A stretch of 64,000 nucleotides of DNA. It comes from Prorocentrum cordatum. Lineage: Eukaryota; Sar; Dinophyceae; Prorocentrales; Prorocentraceae. A program made the translations under genes and the position numbers. The stretch is taken from the NCBI GenBank assembly GCA_963575745.1, contig CAUYUJ010015504.1, forward strand, positions 156,411 to 220,410, given 5' to 3'. Shown one piece after another: positions 1 through 10,144 of this stretch (positions are counted from its first letter, which is position 1; every line of letters begins with the position of its first letter). Under the pieces are notes generated by a model. That model was not told the origin of the DNA, did not search any database, and saw only the letters and a program-made list of their open reading frames with translations.

Positions 1-306
1 AGAATTTATGCTTCAACGACCCGCACGCTCGACCCGCCCGTCTGGGCCTGCCCGTCCGACCGGCCCGTTAGGGACTGCAGTCGCCGCTCGCTGCCCTTCG
101 CCCGCCTTCGATGCCCCTCGCTGCCCGTACTGGTTCCGCGGTCGCCTTCGCTCGCTGCCCTTCGTGGCCCCGTTGCTGCCCTTCGTGGCAGGGAATGAAT
201 ATACCCCCCGACAGGGGGTAAGATCGAAGACGCACAGGGCGGGTATCCAGGGCTTGGGATAGGCATATCGAATGACACGCGAGCAAATAAGAGCGAACAG
301 TCTTAA

Positions 307-361
307 AATGATTGTTGTTGTTGTCGTTGTTGCTGTTGTTATTGCTGTTGCTGTTGTTGTG
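307..361. repeat. Imperfect GTT microsatellite
   Basis: About 18 triplets of GTT with GTC, GCT and ATT interruptions. Confidence 0.9.
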
Positions 362-518
362 AAACATTATTATTTCTAAAAAATAACTATTGTTGGGACC
401 CCTGGTGCACGACCCCCCCGCCGCGCCTAGGCCGCAGCCACGTTTTCATCATTTTCGCGAGGAAGTCTCAGGCAAAACGGGTTGGTCCGGATCCGGTTGT
501 GTTGTTACGATCGGTTTT

Positions 519-611
519 CCCTTGCAAAAAATAAGCTAAAGTGGACATTTCTTGTTCTAACATAACCAAACTTCAAGAATCCCTTGCAAAAAATAAGGTA
601 AAGTGGACATT
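519..611. repeat. Direct repeat of 31 bp, 62 bp apart
   Basis: The word CCCTTGCAAAAAATAAG followed by one variable base and TAAAGTGGACATT occurs at 519-550 and again at 581-611. There is no coding context, so the meaning is unknown. Confidence 0.85.
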
Positions 612-1126
612 CGCGCGCGCAAGACGAAATCCTTCCAAAACCTTAGTTTTCGCAGCGATTTTAACATAAAAACATCAAAAAACCAATGGTTTTTCAAAAA
701 AAAAAAAATGTCAAAATCTTCATCCCGCGCGCTCTTGCGGATTCGTAGGAAACCCAACACTTTTTAAACATTTCTGTCAAACGGGCTTTTGCGAGCAACT
801 TTTTCGAACTTCTGCAACAACGGTTGCGCACCTGCCAGGGCCATCATCCCTGTCAAATAATACCATGCGGGACACATTCGTTTTTTCTTCGCGCGCGCAC
901 GCCGTCGTCGTCGGCCGCGGGGCCCTGAATAGTAGCCACGGTCGTCCGCATGCCACGAAGTGAAGTGTCCGAACGTCATAGGGCGGGAAGCTGGGTGTGG
1001 GTGGTGGCGAAGAGTCGTTTGGAAATTTGGTAGAGCTTGAACCGGCCCCCCCACAAAGTGGGGTATTGCCCGCCTCCTATGAAAACCCTGGCACTGGTGA
1101 GAACGGAGTGTCCCCACGTGCTAGTA

Positions 1127-1127
<1 letters not shown>

Positions 1128-1192
<65 letters not shown>

Positions 1193-1217
1193 GATGTGGT
1201 TGTTGTTGTTGTTGTTT
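1128..1217. repeat. GTT microsatellite
   Basis: A nearly pure run of GTT triplets (1128-1192) and a second shorter run to 1217. It leads directly into the GACCCACC minisatellite. Confidence 0.95.
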
Positions 1218-1231
1218 GCTGGCGTCGTCCC

Positions 1232-1523
1232 ACCCGCGACCCGCCCCGCGACCCACCCGCGACCCGCCCCGCGACCCACCCGCGACCCACCCGCGACCCA
1301 CCCGCGAGTCACCCGCGACCCACCCCGCGACCCACCCCGCGACCCACCCCGCGACCCACCCCGCGACTCACCCGCGACCAACCCGCGACCCACCCCGCGA
1401 CGCGCCCGCGACCCACCCCGAGACCCCCTTGGCGACACACCCGTGACCCACCCGCGACCCACCCGCGACCCACCGCGAACCACACGCGAGTCACCCGCGA
1501 CTCACCCCCCGACCCACCGCGGG
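1232..1523. repeat. GACCCACC-type minisatellite, array 1
   Basis: Tandem 10- and 11-bp units of the form CGACCCACCC / CGCGACCCACC with point variants (GAGTC, GACCAA). Unit length alternates, so open frames on both strands through it are repeat artefacts. Confidence 0.95.
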
Positions 1524-1620
1524 CTTCTTTTGAATCCGCTCCAGGTGGAGAACGCGCGACCCACCCGCGACCAAAACCGCGTTCACTATACAAATCAGAG
1601 TGAGGAGGCCGAGCGGTCAT
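1524..1620. repeat. Spacer unit of the compound repeat
   Basis: Divergent copy of the 80-100-bp unit seen at 2046-2480: a CTTTTGAATCCGCTCCAGGTGGAG-like block, GACCCACC words, then an ACCGCGTTCACTATACAAAT-like block. It separates array 1 from the next GTT run. Confidence 0.7.
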
Positions 1621-1672
1621 TCACTGTCCCTGGGTGCGTGGCTGAAATGGAATTCCGCGGTGCGGATTCTCG

Positions 1673-1705
<33 letters not shown>

Positions 1706-1742
1706 GTTGTTGTTTGTTGTTGTTTGTTGGTGTTTGTTGTCG
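1673..1742. repeat. GTT microsatellite, second copy of the compound unit
   Basis: GTT run with GTTT interruptions, again immediately followed by the GACCCACC minisatellite. The pair therefore repeats the order seen at 1128-1523. Confidence 0.95.
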
Positions 1743-2045
1743 TCGTCCCACCCGCAACCCGCCCCGCGACCCACCCGCGACCCAGCCCGCGACTCACCCG
1801 CGACCCAACCCGCGACCCACCCCGCGACCCACCCGCGACCCACCCGCGACCCACCCGCGACCCACCCCGCGACCCACCCCGCGACCCACCCTGCGACCCA
1901 CCCCGCGACCCAACCCGCAACCCACCCCGCGACCCCCCCGCGGCCCACCCCGCGACCCACCCGCGACCCACCCGCGACCCACCCGCGACCCACCCGCGAC
2001 CCACCCGCGACTTACCCCGCGACCTACCCCGCGACCCACCTTCGA
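1743..2045. repeat. GACCCACC-type minisatellite, array 2
   Basis: Same 10/11-bp units as at 1232-1523, about 28 units. Confidence 0.95.
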
Positions 2046-2480
2046 CCCAAACCACTTTCAAGGTACAAACCACAATTTTCGGCGCCTGCGGCGGGCTTTT
2101 TTGCATTCCTTCCAAGTGGAGAGCCCGCGACACATCCCGTGACCAACTCGCGACCAACCCGCGACCCAAACCACGTTCAGGGTACAAACCACATTTTTCG
2201 GCGCCTGCGGCGGGCATCTTTTGCATTCGTTTCAGGTGGAGAGCCCGCGGCCCACCCGCGACCGCGTTCAAGGTACAAACCAATTTTTCGGAGCCTGCGG
2301 CGGGCATCTTTTGCATTCGTTCCCGGTGGAGAACCCGCGACCCACCCGCGATCCAAACCACGTTCAGTGTACATACCAATTTTTTGGGCGCCTGCGGCGG
2401 GCTGCTTTTGCATTCCTTCCAGGTGGAGGTGGAGAGCCCGCGACCCACCCGCGACACAAACCACGTTCACTGAACAAACC
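2046..2480. repeat. Tandem spacer repeat of about 80-110 bp
   Basis: About five copies of a unit containing, in order, AAACCACGTTCAGGGTACAAA, a GGCGCCTGCGGCGGGC block, a CTTTTGCATTC block and AGGTGGAGAGCCCGCGACCC. Copies start near 2046, 2168, 2260, 2350 and 2457. GACCCACC words link the copies to the minisatellite. Confidence 0.85.
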
Positions 2481-2688
2481 AATGCCGCACAAGCGCGGCG
2501 GCGGATGACGGGAAGCGCCTCCGGCGTGCACCGTTGGTTCAGGGGCTTAATTTTCTCTGACGAAGGGGTACCGATTCCATCCCGCACCTCGCTGGCGGAT
2601 GACGGGAAGCGTCTTCGAGGTACGAGAAGCAAGCGGGACGTTCTGGCTGAATCCTTGAGTAAATATATCTTTTCTTTAACTATATGGG
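2481..2688. other. Spacer before gap with short duplication
   Basis: GCGGATGACGGGAAGCG occurs at 2501 and 2595 with similar flanks. No gene is visible. Confidence 0.7.
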
Positions 2689-2788
2689 NNNNNNNNNNNN
2701 NNNNNNNNNNNNNNNNNNNNNNNNNNNNNNNNNNNNNNNNNNNNNNNNNNNNNNNNNNNNNNNNNNNNNNNNNNNNNNNNNNNNNNNN
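2689..2788. other. Assembly gap
   Basis: Exactly 100 N, the usual placeholder for a gap of unknown size. It sits at the edge of a satellite array, so the true array is probably longer. Confidence 0.99.
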
Positions 2789-3640
2789 AAACGCCGCCCT
2801 GGGTGGGGGAACCGCATGTGGACACCCCCACTGGGGCCTTCGGTGGAGCTCCCTATGGGGCCACGAAACGCTGCCCTGGGTGGGGGAACCGCATGTGGAC
2901 ACCCCCACTGGGGCCTTCGGTGGAGCTCCCTATGGGGCCACGAAACGCTGCCCTGTGTGGGGGAACCGCATGTGGACACCCCCACTGGGGCCTTCGGTGG
3001 AGCTCCCTATGGGGCCACGAAACGCTGCCCTGGGTGGGGGAACCGCATGTGGACACCCCAACTGGGGCCTTCGGTGGAGCTCCCTCTGGGGCTACGAAAC
3101 GCTGCCCTGGGTGGGGGAACCGCATGTGGACACCCCCACTGGGGCCTTCGGTGGAGCTCCCTCTGGGGCTACGAAACGCTGCCCTGGGTGGGGGAACCGC
3201 ATGTGGACACCCCCACGGGGGCCTTCGGTGGAGCTCCCTATGGGGCCACGAAACGCTGCCCTGGGTGGGGGAACCGCATGCGAACACCCCCACTGGGGCC
3301 TTCGGTGGAGCTCCCTATGGGGCCAACGAAACGCTGCCCTGGGTGGGGGAACCGCATGCGAACACCCCCACTGGGGCCTTCGGTGGAGCTCCCTATGGGG
3401 CCACGAAACGCTGCCCTGGGTTGGGGAACCGCATGTGGACACCCCGGGCCTTCGGTGGAGCTCCCTATGGGGCCACGAAACGCTGCCCTGGGTGGGGAAA
3501 CCGCATGTGGACACCCCCACTGGGGCCTTCGGTGGAGCTTCCTAATGTGGGGCCAGACGAGAAGCGCTGCCCCCAGCGGGGAACCGCCATGTGGACACCC
3601 CCACTGGGCCTTCGGTGGAGCTCCTATGGGGGCTACGAAC
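2789..3640. repeat. 77-bp satellite, about 11 copies
   Basis: Units begin AAACGCTGCCCTGGGTGGGG and contain CCGCATGTGGACACCCCCAC and TTCGGTGGAGCTCCC. Unit starts at 2789, 2866, 2943, 3020, 3097, 3174, 3251, 3329, 3406, 3478 and 3561 give a 77-bp period. One unit is 78 bp, one 72 bp, and the last two are divergent. The unit is almost stop-free in several frames and 77 is not a multiple of 3, so long open frames run through on both strands. They are not evidence of a gene. The left end is cut by the assembly gap. Confidence 0.97.
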
Positions 3641-3654
3641 GCGTGAGAGGTGTG

Positions 3655-3840
3655 CCGAAGCAGAGGCAGAGGAGGAGGGAGGAGGGGGAAGAGGAGGAGA
3701 GGAGAGGAGAGGAGAGGACGCGGGCACCGTCTCTTCAAAACGAGGACCCAACACCACAGGATGGTTGGGAAAAAGAGGAGGAGGCGGAGGTGCGAAGGAA
3801 ATACGGAAGGAGTGGAGACCTTTGTGCTCAATGTAACATG
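3655..3840. repeat. Purine-rich (GGAGA/GAGGA) tract
   Basis: Low-complexity AGAGGAGGGAGG-like sequence following the satellite. Confidence 0.8.
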
Positions 3841-5640
3841 AGAACTCAAAACAGGAGGGTTGGGAACAATGTGGATTCATTCGTTCATTTGTGTGAGTGT
3901 CTCGCACTTCCGCTTCTGATGGGCTTCTGCTACGTGCGTCCCAAGAATGCTCCAAGAGGTCTCTTCAGGCTCCGAGGGGAGAGGATAATTTACGACACAT
4001 CTTTTATCGATTGTCTCCTGGATAAGCTCATGATGGACCCGACGGCCTCCAAGCGAGCCTTCGAGAGCTCCGAGGGCCACCCAAAACGCCCAAAGGAAGT
4101 TCTACACTTTCCCGAATAAGCGACATGCCTTTAGTTGAATTGTGGTTCTTACCGCCTTCCATTTGCCACGCAGAACTGATTCATCGATCATGCGAACCTT
4201 TGCGGCGGACCTACGGGAGGCCATTCAGCTTGCCGCACAAGATAAGGACGGGGAGGGCACATGTGACGGGCGACTGTCTTCCCTCTCTGTTTCACTGCAT
4301 GCTCCTACCAAGAAGCTGGAAACGCATGGCTGGATGAATCTGTGGGAAGCCACGGCGCTGGGTACACATGCGGAACACCAGCGTGCCCTCCATGGGCCCA
4401 GAAAACGGCAGGGCCGATTTTCCATCGTTTCCGAAACAGTGTCTCTTGACAACGGAAATCGCGGTTAAACGGTTAAAAAAAGGGCAACCGAAAATCACGA
4501 AACAATGGCTCCGAATTGGAACTGGAACCAGAACTGGCAAACAGACGGTGGCGGAACCAAAAAAAACAACGGCGCCCGAACTGGCCACAAAACGGCAAAA
4601 CGGGACCGGTAACAAAAGCGGCCCTGTCGTTTCCATGGCCCACTAAGGGCGTGCCCGGCCATAATCAGGCGTTGGCAGAGCTGGGTTTAGTGGGACCTGG
4701 TTTAGTGAGAGTATTTGGGGGCGCCCCCCCGCCCCGTTTCACTAGCTGGAACTGCCGTCACCCGAAAAACACAAGCTAAGGCAGACCTGGTTTAGTGATT
4801 CTGGCCAATTTAGGGGCCCCAGGGCCCTCCTTGCCTGGGGTCCTGGCTATACCCAACATGCTGGGGGACCCGTGCTGTGATGTGATGCACCGGCTGGGGG
4901 ACCCGTGCTGTGATGCTGCCGGTAATGCGATCAAGTGCTGTGCCGTCCCCATCCAAGCCTGGATGGGCATCGCCGTCCTGTTCGTGAGCTCCACCGTCTT
5001 GGCCTGGCGAGGGCAGGGCAGCACGGCAAGCGCGGAGGGAACCCCGTCTCGATCTGTAACGGCAGCCTGGGGATTAGTTCGGACGGACAGGAGATGAATA
5101 AACACGGGGTCGCCCGCACCAACGTGTGTTCGTATCCGCCGGCCCCCATAGGACTGGCGGGTACGTGTATTCGTTGGTCGTCGTCAGCGTCGTCGGAAGA
5201 GGATTGGGGAGAGGGAGGACCAAGAGGGAAGAGGCGTGGGAGCTCCGAGTGTGGTCGTGCCGGGCTCATTCATAACAGCACCCCTGGCTCGGACATGAGA
5301 CTGGTGGTCTGGCGACGGTGGCGCGCGCACAGCAAGACAGGGACGGAGGCCCGTGCACATCAGGAGGAGGGGGAGGGGAAGGGGAGGATGAGGATGAGGG
5401 GGATGAGGAACATGAGGACCAGAAAGAGGGGAAGGAGAGGGAGGAGGAGCATGCTTCTTCGCATGCCGCATCATCATGAACATATGCGTGCACTAATTCC
5501 GATACGTGCTTGCGCTGTCACGTCCAGCGCATACACCCAGACCAGTGCGTGTGCAACTGTGCTGGCGCGGGCCTATTGGCACATACGCGCGTACTGACAT
5601 GTACAAATACAAGAGCACATGCATTCGTACACGTACACGT
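3841..5640. other. No convincing gene
   Basis: Several 70-110-codon frames exist on both strands but none shows a recognisable motif or a clear coding bias. GGGGGACCCGTGCTGTGATG is tandemly duplicated at 4863-4882 and 4896-4915. Positions 5360-5450 are purine-rich. Confidence 0.5.
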
Positions 5641-5650
5641 ACGCATACCA

Positions 5651-5683
5651 GAGAAAGACAGAGAGAGAGAGAGAGAGAGAAAG
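5651..5683. repeat. GA microsatellite
   Basis: About 13 GA dinucleotides with short interruptions. Confidence 0.9.
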
Positions 5684-6240
5684 AACGTCTGCCTTCACAC
5701 GGATGCGTAATCAACCGCATGCATTTGCGCTGAGAAACTCGCACATGCACACAAAGCCGAACATGCATGCCACTGCAGCTTCTACTCCGACCGAAGCACA
5801 CCCCAGGCCTGAACCGACATGCCTTGGGAGATGCAGGAGGAGGAAGAGGAGGAGGAGCAGGAGGACCACCAACTGCAGAGCACGCAACACAATTGTATGA
5901 ATTATGACGGGGAGAGAGGCAAATCCAAGATATGCCGCCATGAGTACCCCCTGGCCGCGCTGGCACTGTCGAAGCCTGGCAGAGTTTGTGGCCTCGCGCC
6001 AACCCAAGCTTCACCAACGCCAAATGCGGGACGCCACCTGGCGGCCGCGGGACCGTAGCACGAGCAAGCACGAACTCATGTGATCCGGCCATACCGATGA
6101 AACGCAAGCCTCCTGCCTTCGCGAGGCGCTGATGGCCTGAGGTTTTGAGTTGGATCGCTGCGTACCCCACCGAAACGGGTGTGGTTGGCCTGCTGCTGTT
6201 CAGGGGGGGGGCAGCGACGGCAGCGTGTCGTGAGGGCGAG
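5684..6240. other. No convincing gene
   Basis: Mixed sequence with a short GAGGAGGAAGAGG tract near 5835-5865. I see no supported feature. Confidence 0.5.
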
Positions 6241-6250
6241 GGCGACGACG

Positions 6251-6517
6251 ATGTCCGATTCCAGGTCAAGAAATGTTCCCCCCCTGACGATCTACGAGGG
6301 AAGCGAGGAGGATGTGGATGCTGACGAGCTGGGGTTGTCCTGGAAAAGAACGGTCGGTGCCCACTCAGATAGCGCCGTATACCCAAAGTCCAAGGCCGGA
6401 GGGACAGGTGGCCATGGCAACTTCCTTCTGTTCTGCCTCTTTCGCAAGTTCTGGATCAGACTTGACGGTGTTCGGTCAAGCTTGTCGCCCACATCCGCTC
6501 TGAATGACATCATGTGA
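6251..6517 (+). CDS. Hypothetical small protein, uncertain
   Basis: An 88-codon frame starting ATGTCCGATTCC and ending TGA. The N-terminal half looks protein-like: polar and acidic, with a stretch reading YEGSEEDVDADELGLSW. The C-terminal half has a hydrophobic FLLFCLFRKFW patch that could be a short membrane segment or intronic sequence read through. I recognise no family. The start was chosen at the second ATG because the upstream 24 codons are G/R-rich noise. Dinoflagellate genes are usually multi-exon and intron boundaries cannot be placed here, so this may be one exon or nothing. Confidence 0.25.
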   Translation: MSDSRSRNVPPLTIYEGSEEDVDADELGLSWKRTVGAHSDSAVYPKSKAGGTGGHGNFLLFCLFRKFWIRLDGVRSSLSPTSALNDIM

Positions 6518-6990
6518 ACGGTCTACGCAGGAGGCACAGCAAAGGGGAGACGCCATTCGTGTGCTGAGTAGAAGAGCGAGCAACCTTGGCACAAATGCAT
6601 TCGAACACGAGGAGGTAAGAGGAGACGTCGAAACGACACATGGAAAGTGGGAGCACTGGAATTAGGAAACTGGTGCGCCCCCTTCATTCAATGCTGAAGC
6701 CACATCGGAGCGTAAGGCCGATGCACTCGCAGAACCCTGTATCATGTCTTTAACATCGGAGAAGCGAGCAGCGAGGACTGCTTTCTTCTTTTTTGTCCTG
6801 CTGCTCATGCATTCAGTCGCAGCGCTGGTGTCGCACATCCTACCCTTCTGTTTCGATCTATGCTCTCGATGGGGCTAACAACTGAACCTGGGAAATCGAG
6901 CGACGATGAAAAAAAAACAGGAATGCAATGGGCTCCGCAACACATTCAGAATTAAACCCAAGCCGGCGACTCAGAGCTAGCCCCCCAACC
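6518..6990. other. No feature seen
   Basis: Unique sequence of near-average composition. No reading frame or repeat stands out. Confidence 0.5.
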
Positions 6991-7845
6991 TTACAAGTGC
7001 TCGTGCTCGGGACTGTCAGGCAAGGTGTGGACTCTTCGTGGGTACCCTTCAGCTGCTGAATACTCTCCCTCTCCTAAACCGTTCTCCTTGTCGTCGTGCT
7101 CATCCTCCTCGGGCCTTCCCCCCCTCCACATCATCGCACTGCTCATTCCCATCGTGCTAGTCCCCCTCCCGCTCGGGAGAAGAACGCCCAGAAACGCAGT
7201 ATAGGCACATCGAGCTGGGCGGTGCAGATGGACCAAATGGCCCTCTGATGAGAACCACGTCCAACTTGCCATCCTCACCGCCAGCCACAGGGCGGAGGAC
7301 GAGGAATGGGCGGAGGGCGCTGAGGAGGAAGGGAAGGAAGACGAGGAGAAAGAGGAGAGGGAGGAGGACAGGGCGAAGGACAAGGAATGGGCGGAGGGCG
7401 TTGAGGAGGAAGGGAAGGAAGACGAGGAGAATGAGTAGAGGGAGGAGGAACAGGACGAGGGCGAGCGGGAGGAGGAGGACGCCGAAGGCAGAGACGACGA
7501 GGGATATGCGCAACGGACCGCGCCCACGTCGTCCCGAATAAGGCCCCCCGAGGTGGTCGGGATAGGGGGCCAGCTCCTGGGAAGCCCGTGCAAGGGATAG
7601 GAATCCGACGGGAAAGGAGTGGTGGAAGCTGGCGAGGAGACCGACGGATGCCGAGCATGAGCATGAAAATGACCGTGCGGCGCCGATCCGCAATCACTCT
7701 CTCGACTTACTCGCACGATATCCACATGTTTCGATGCTCGCCGTTCGCATGGCGAGCCGAACGACAAGAGATCGCAAAGCAGCTGGCCGCGCCATGACCA
7801 CTCTCTCGACTGCAGCTCTGCAAGCCTGCAAACGAAACACATCAT
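6991..7845 (-). CDS. Possible Ser/Pro-rich protein, conflicting with an acidic frame on the other strand
   Basis: A 284-codon uninterrupted minus-strand frame. Its C-terminal end (reading GGRPEEDEHDDKENGLGEGE, later HTLPDSPEHEHL) looks protein-like. The middle is Ser/Leu/Pro low complexity, and that part is simply the complement of a purine-rich tandem duplication (7290-7437). On the plus strand the same tract reads as an acidic protein, so at most one of the two is real. I recognise no family. It may be an artefact of strand-asymmetric low-complexity DNA. Confidence 0.2.
   Translation of the reverse strand: MMCFVCRLAELQSREWSWRGQLLCDLLSFGSPCERRASKHVDIVRVSRESDCGSAPHGHFHAHARHPSVSSPASTTPFPSDSYPLHGLPRSWPPIPTTSGGLIRDDVGAVRCAYPSSSLPSASSSSRSPSSCSSSLYSFSSSSFPSSSTPSAHSLSFALSSSLSSFSSSSFPSSSAPSAHSSSSALWLAVRMASWTWFSSEGHLVHLHRPARCAYTAFLGVLLPSGRGTSTMGMSSAMMWRGGRPEEDEHDDKENGLGEGEYSAAEGYPRRVHTLPDSPEHEHL
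7205..7438 (+). CDS. Possible acidic repeat exon
   Basis: An open frame of 77 codons between TAG at 7202 and TAG at 7436, without an in-frame ATG. It starts as ordinary-looking protein (WPSDENHVQLAILTASHRAE) and then has two near-identical copies of about 27 residues of the type EEWAEGAEEEGKEDEE. The peptide is strongly acidic and helix-prone. The lack of a start codon means it can only be an internal or terminal exon. The overlapping minus-strand frame is the competing reading. I recognise no family. Confidence 0.25.
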   Translation, partial: AHRAGRCRWTKWPSDENHVQLAILTASHRAEDEEWAEGAEEEGKEDEEKEEREEDRAKDKEWAEGVEEEGKEDEENE

Positions 7846-7929
7846 GACAAACGCGGGAGTTCGAGGAGGAGGAAGAGGAGGAGGGGTCGGCTGCGCCTAG
7901 TTTGATCAAGCGTGCCTGAGGTCCGCTGA

Positions 7930-8076
7930 AGTCAGCTGAGGTTCGCTGAGGAGGAGAGGGAGGAGGAGGAGGAGGAGGGGAATGCCGAAGAGGAGGCGGT
8001 GGTGGCCGAACACGAGGAGGCGAAGGCCGACGAGGAAAGGCTACAAGCCGAGGAGAAGGAGCGTAGGGACTCGTGA
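7930..8076 (+). CDS. Possible Glu-rich coiled-coil exon
   Basis: A 48-codon open frame ending in TGA at 8074. The C-terminal part reads AEHEEAKADEERLQAEEKER, a credible single-helix or coiled-coil sequence and not a plain GAG repeat. There is no ATG, so it could only be a last exon. It may belong with the acidic frame at 7205-7438, which is in the same direction. No function can be proposed. Confidence 0.25.
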   Translation, partial: SQLRFAEEEREEEEEEGNAEEEAVVAEHEEAKADEERLQAEEKERRDS

Positions 8077-8212
8077 TATATGTGAAGCAGGGGGCTGGCC
8101 AGCACGAGGACGACGAGGATCCGAAGAGGCATTCTGGCCATACTACTTAGCTAGCTGTGGAGGTAAGCTGGCAGGCGCTGCAGGACGCGGGCTGGTAGAA
8201 GGAGGGCAGCCT

Positions 8213-8705
8213 TCCTCCTCCTCCTTCTCCTCTTCCTCAACCCCCTCCTACTCCTACTCCTCCCTCTCCTCCTCCTCCTCCTCCTCCTCCTCCTTCCTTC
8301 TCCTCTCCTACTCCTCCTCCTCCTGCTGTTCCTCCTCCTGCTCCTCCTCCTCCTCCTCCTCCTCCTCCTCCTCCTCCTCCCACCGTCCTCCTGCTCCTGC
8401 TTCCTGCTCATGCTCCTCCTCTCCTCTCCGCCCTTCTCCTCCTACCCACGCTGGTCTTACTGTCGTCCTCGTTATCTTCCTCTCCTTCTCTTTCAGCCGT
8501 TGCTTCCTCCTCCTCCTTCGCGCATCCTCCGCTACTCCTTCCCTATCCTCCTCCCTCCTCTCCTCCTCCTCCTCCTCCTCCTCCTCCTCCTCCCTCTCCT
8601 CCTTCTCCTCCACCTCCTCCTCCTCCTCCTGTCCGTCCCCGCTCCTCCATCGTTTCCTTCTCGTTCACCTTCTCCTCCACCTCCTCCCCCTCTTCTTTCC
8701 TCTTC
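8213..8705. repeat. CTC-rich pyrimidine block
   Basis: About 490 bp dominated by TCC/CTC triplets with pure CTC runs near 8340-8385 and 8560-8600. All long frames here (poly-Ser, poly-Leu, poly-Pro; Glu/Arg/Gly on the other strand) are repeat artefacts. Confidence 0.95.
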
Positions 8706-9345
8706 TTGCCTCTCCGTTCGGTCACAGACCATGATGGCGCCTTAGAGGCGCAATTGCAGGACCACCCGTCGCCATGTGACTCCGTTTATAACGACGAGGC
8801 GCCATCACTGAGGAGGACGAGGGGGAGAAAGGGAAAGGAAAGGGCGATGCGACGGAGACAGCTACAAGACACCATGGCATCCTTGTCACGTACTGGAGTA
8901 CATCGAGGGAACTGTGAACTTACGTCATCCTGACCTCTGGCGCTTGAAGACAATTGTCTCCTACCGTACCTCCTGATGCCCTTACCGCTTCATCTGCTAG
9001 AGTAACCACTCTGGCCTAGACCACGATGCGCGAAGAGCGATTACCTTCGCGCCCCGCGGGTGGCATAGGTTTCTGCTCTATCTGCTGAACCTGGCTGGCT
9101 GGCAGCCTCCGAGAACACGAGGCCAACGCTGCCCGACTTGGCGACGCAACGCGCCGATGCTGCATAGAAACGGAACCTGTCGCTAGTCCGCGCGCTTTCC
9201 TCCATCGTTGCACTTCCTCGGACTGCTGCTGACCTATTTGCTGAACCTGGCGGGGGAGGCGGGCAACTGGCCCAGCCCCGCTGCGCGGGTCCTGGTGGCA
9301 ACACTGCGCGGTGAGCTTAGAGCCACCTGCCCGTCCTCCGCTTCC
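8706..9345. other. No convincing gene
   Basis: Unique sequence. The word TGCTGAACCTGGC occurs at 9083 and 9240 with related flanks, a possible old duplication. Confidence 0.45.
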
Positions 9346-9349
9346 CGGC

Positions 9350-9560
9350 GCCGCTTCTCCTCCTCCCGCTTGCCAGTCCGCCGCAGCCACCTGCTGCTCC
9401 TCCTGGTCCACCTCTCCCTCCTGCTCCCCTCGTCATCTCGATTCCCCTCCTCCTGCTCCTTCTTCCCGCCCTCGCCCCATTTCCTCCCGCTTACTCTTCT
9501 TGTCCTACTCCTCCTCGCCCCCCATTCCTCCTCCTGGTCCCGATGTTTCCCTTCCTCCAC
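9350..9560. repeat. Pyrimidine-rich tract
   Basis: CTCCTCC and TTCCC words with no pure microsatellite. It gives a Ser/Pro-rich frame on plus and an Arg/Glu-rich frame on minus. Confidence 0.8.
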
Positions 9561-9689
9561 CCGCCCGGCGTTGTGCGTGTGCGTGTGTTCACAAGTGAAT
9601 GTTTTGACTGTGTCAAGGCATTGGACTTTATCTGAATGCTCGGGGCTCAATCTGCGGTGTGGCAAGCTGGGCTTCGGAGAGGCAGGTGG

Positions 9690-9836
9690 AGAGTGACGGG
9701 AGCGGAGTGTGCCAGTGACGAGGACGACGACGAGGAGGAGACATGGATAAGGAAATGGAGCGAAGATGACAGGAAGGAGAAGAGAGAACAGAGAGAGAGA
9801 GAGAGAGAGCGAGCGAGACAAAAAACAGCGAGATAG
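9690..9836 (+). CDS. Possible acidic/Arg-rich exon ending in a GA microsatellite
   Basis: The frame reads AECASDEDDDEEETWIRKWS and then runs into a GA microsatellite read as RERERERA before a stop at 9834. The first 20 residues look protein-like; the rest is repeat. I recognise no family, and this may be noise. Confidence 0.15.
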   Translation, partial: RVTGAECASDEDDDEEETWIRKWSEDDRKEKREQRERERERARQKTAR

Positions 9837-10016
9837 AGAAAGCATGAGGGAGAGAAAGAGAGAGAGAGAGAGAGAGAAACAAAAAAACGCGACCATTGCG
9901 CCTCCCAGAAGAACCGAGGCTCGACTGGGAGGTCCAGTTCAGAGAAACCAGCCAACAGCCTAAAAGGCAGGCTGGAGGGGAGAAGAGAGAGAGAGAGAGA
10001 CAGAGAGAGAGAGAGG
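9785..10016. repeat. Three GA microsatellites
   Basis: GA runs at about 9787-9812, 9852-9880 and 9984-10014, each with small interruptions. Confidence 0.9.
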
Positions 10017-10144
10017 ACCAACCAGGGGAAGGGGGAGGACATTGGATGATGATGATGATGGGGGCCTGCTCGTCGGCGTGGCAACCTGGGAGCCTCGCGG
10101 GTTGAACCAACACGCTGGGGCCCTGTGCGATTGGTGGCGAGGAA

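Larger units (their letters stand above)
1..1127. other. Left edge, no convincing gene
   Basis: No reading frame here has a recognisable protein pattern. Positions 80-190 hold an irregular minisatellite built on TTCGCTCGCTGCCC-like words. The stretch from about 540 to 770 is AT-richer than its surroundings, with runs of A. The rest is unremarkable GC-rich sequence. Confidence 0.6.

Noticed and set aside
1128-4119. Very long open frames (up to about 800 codons) as genes
   Set aside because: They run through microsatellite, minisatellite, an N gap and the 77-bp satellite.
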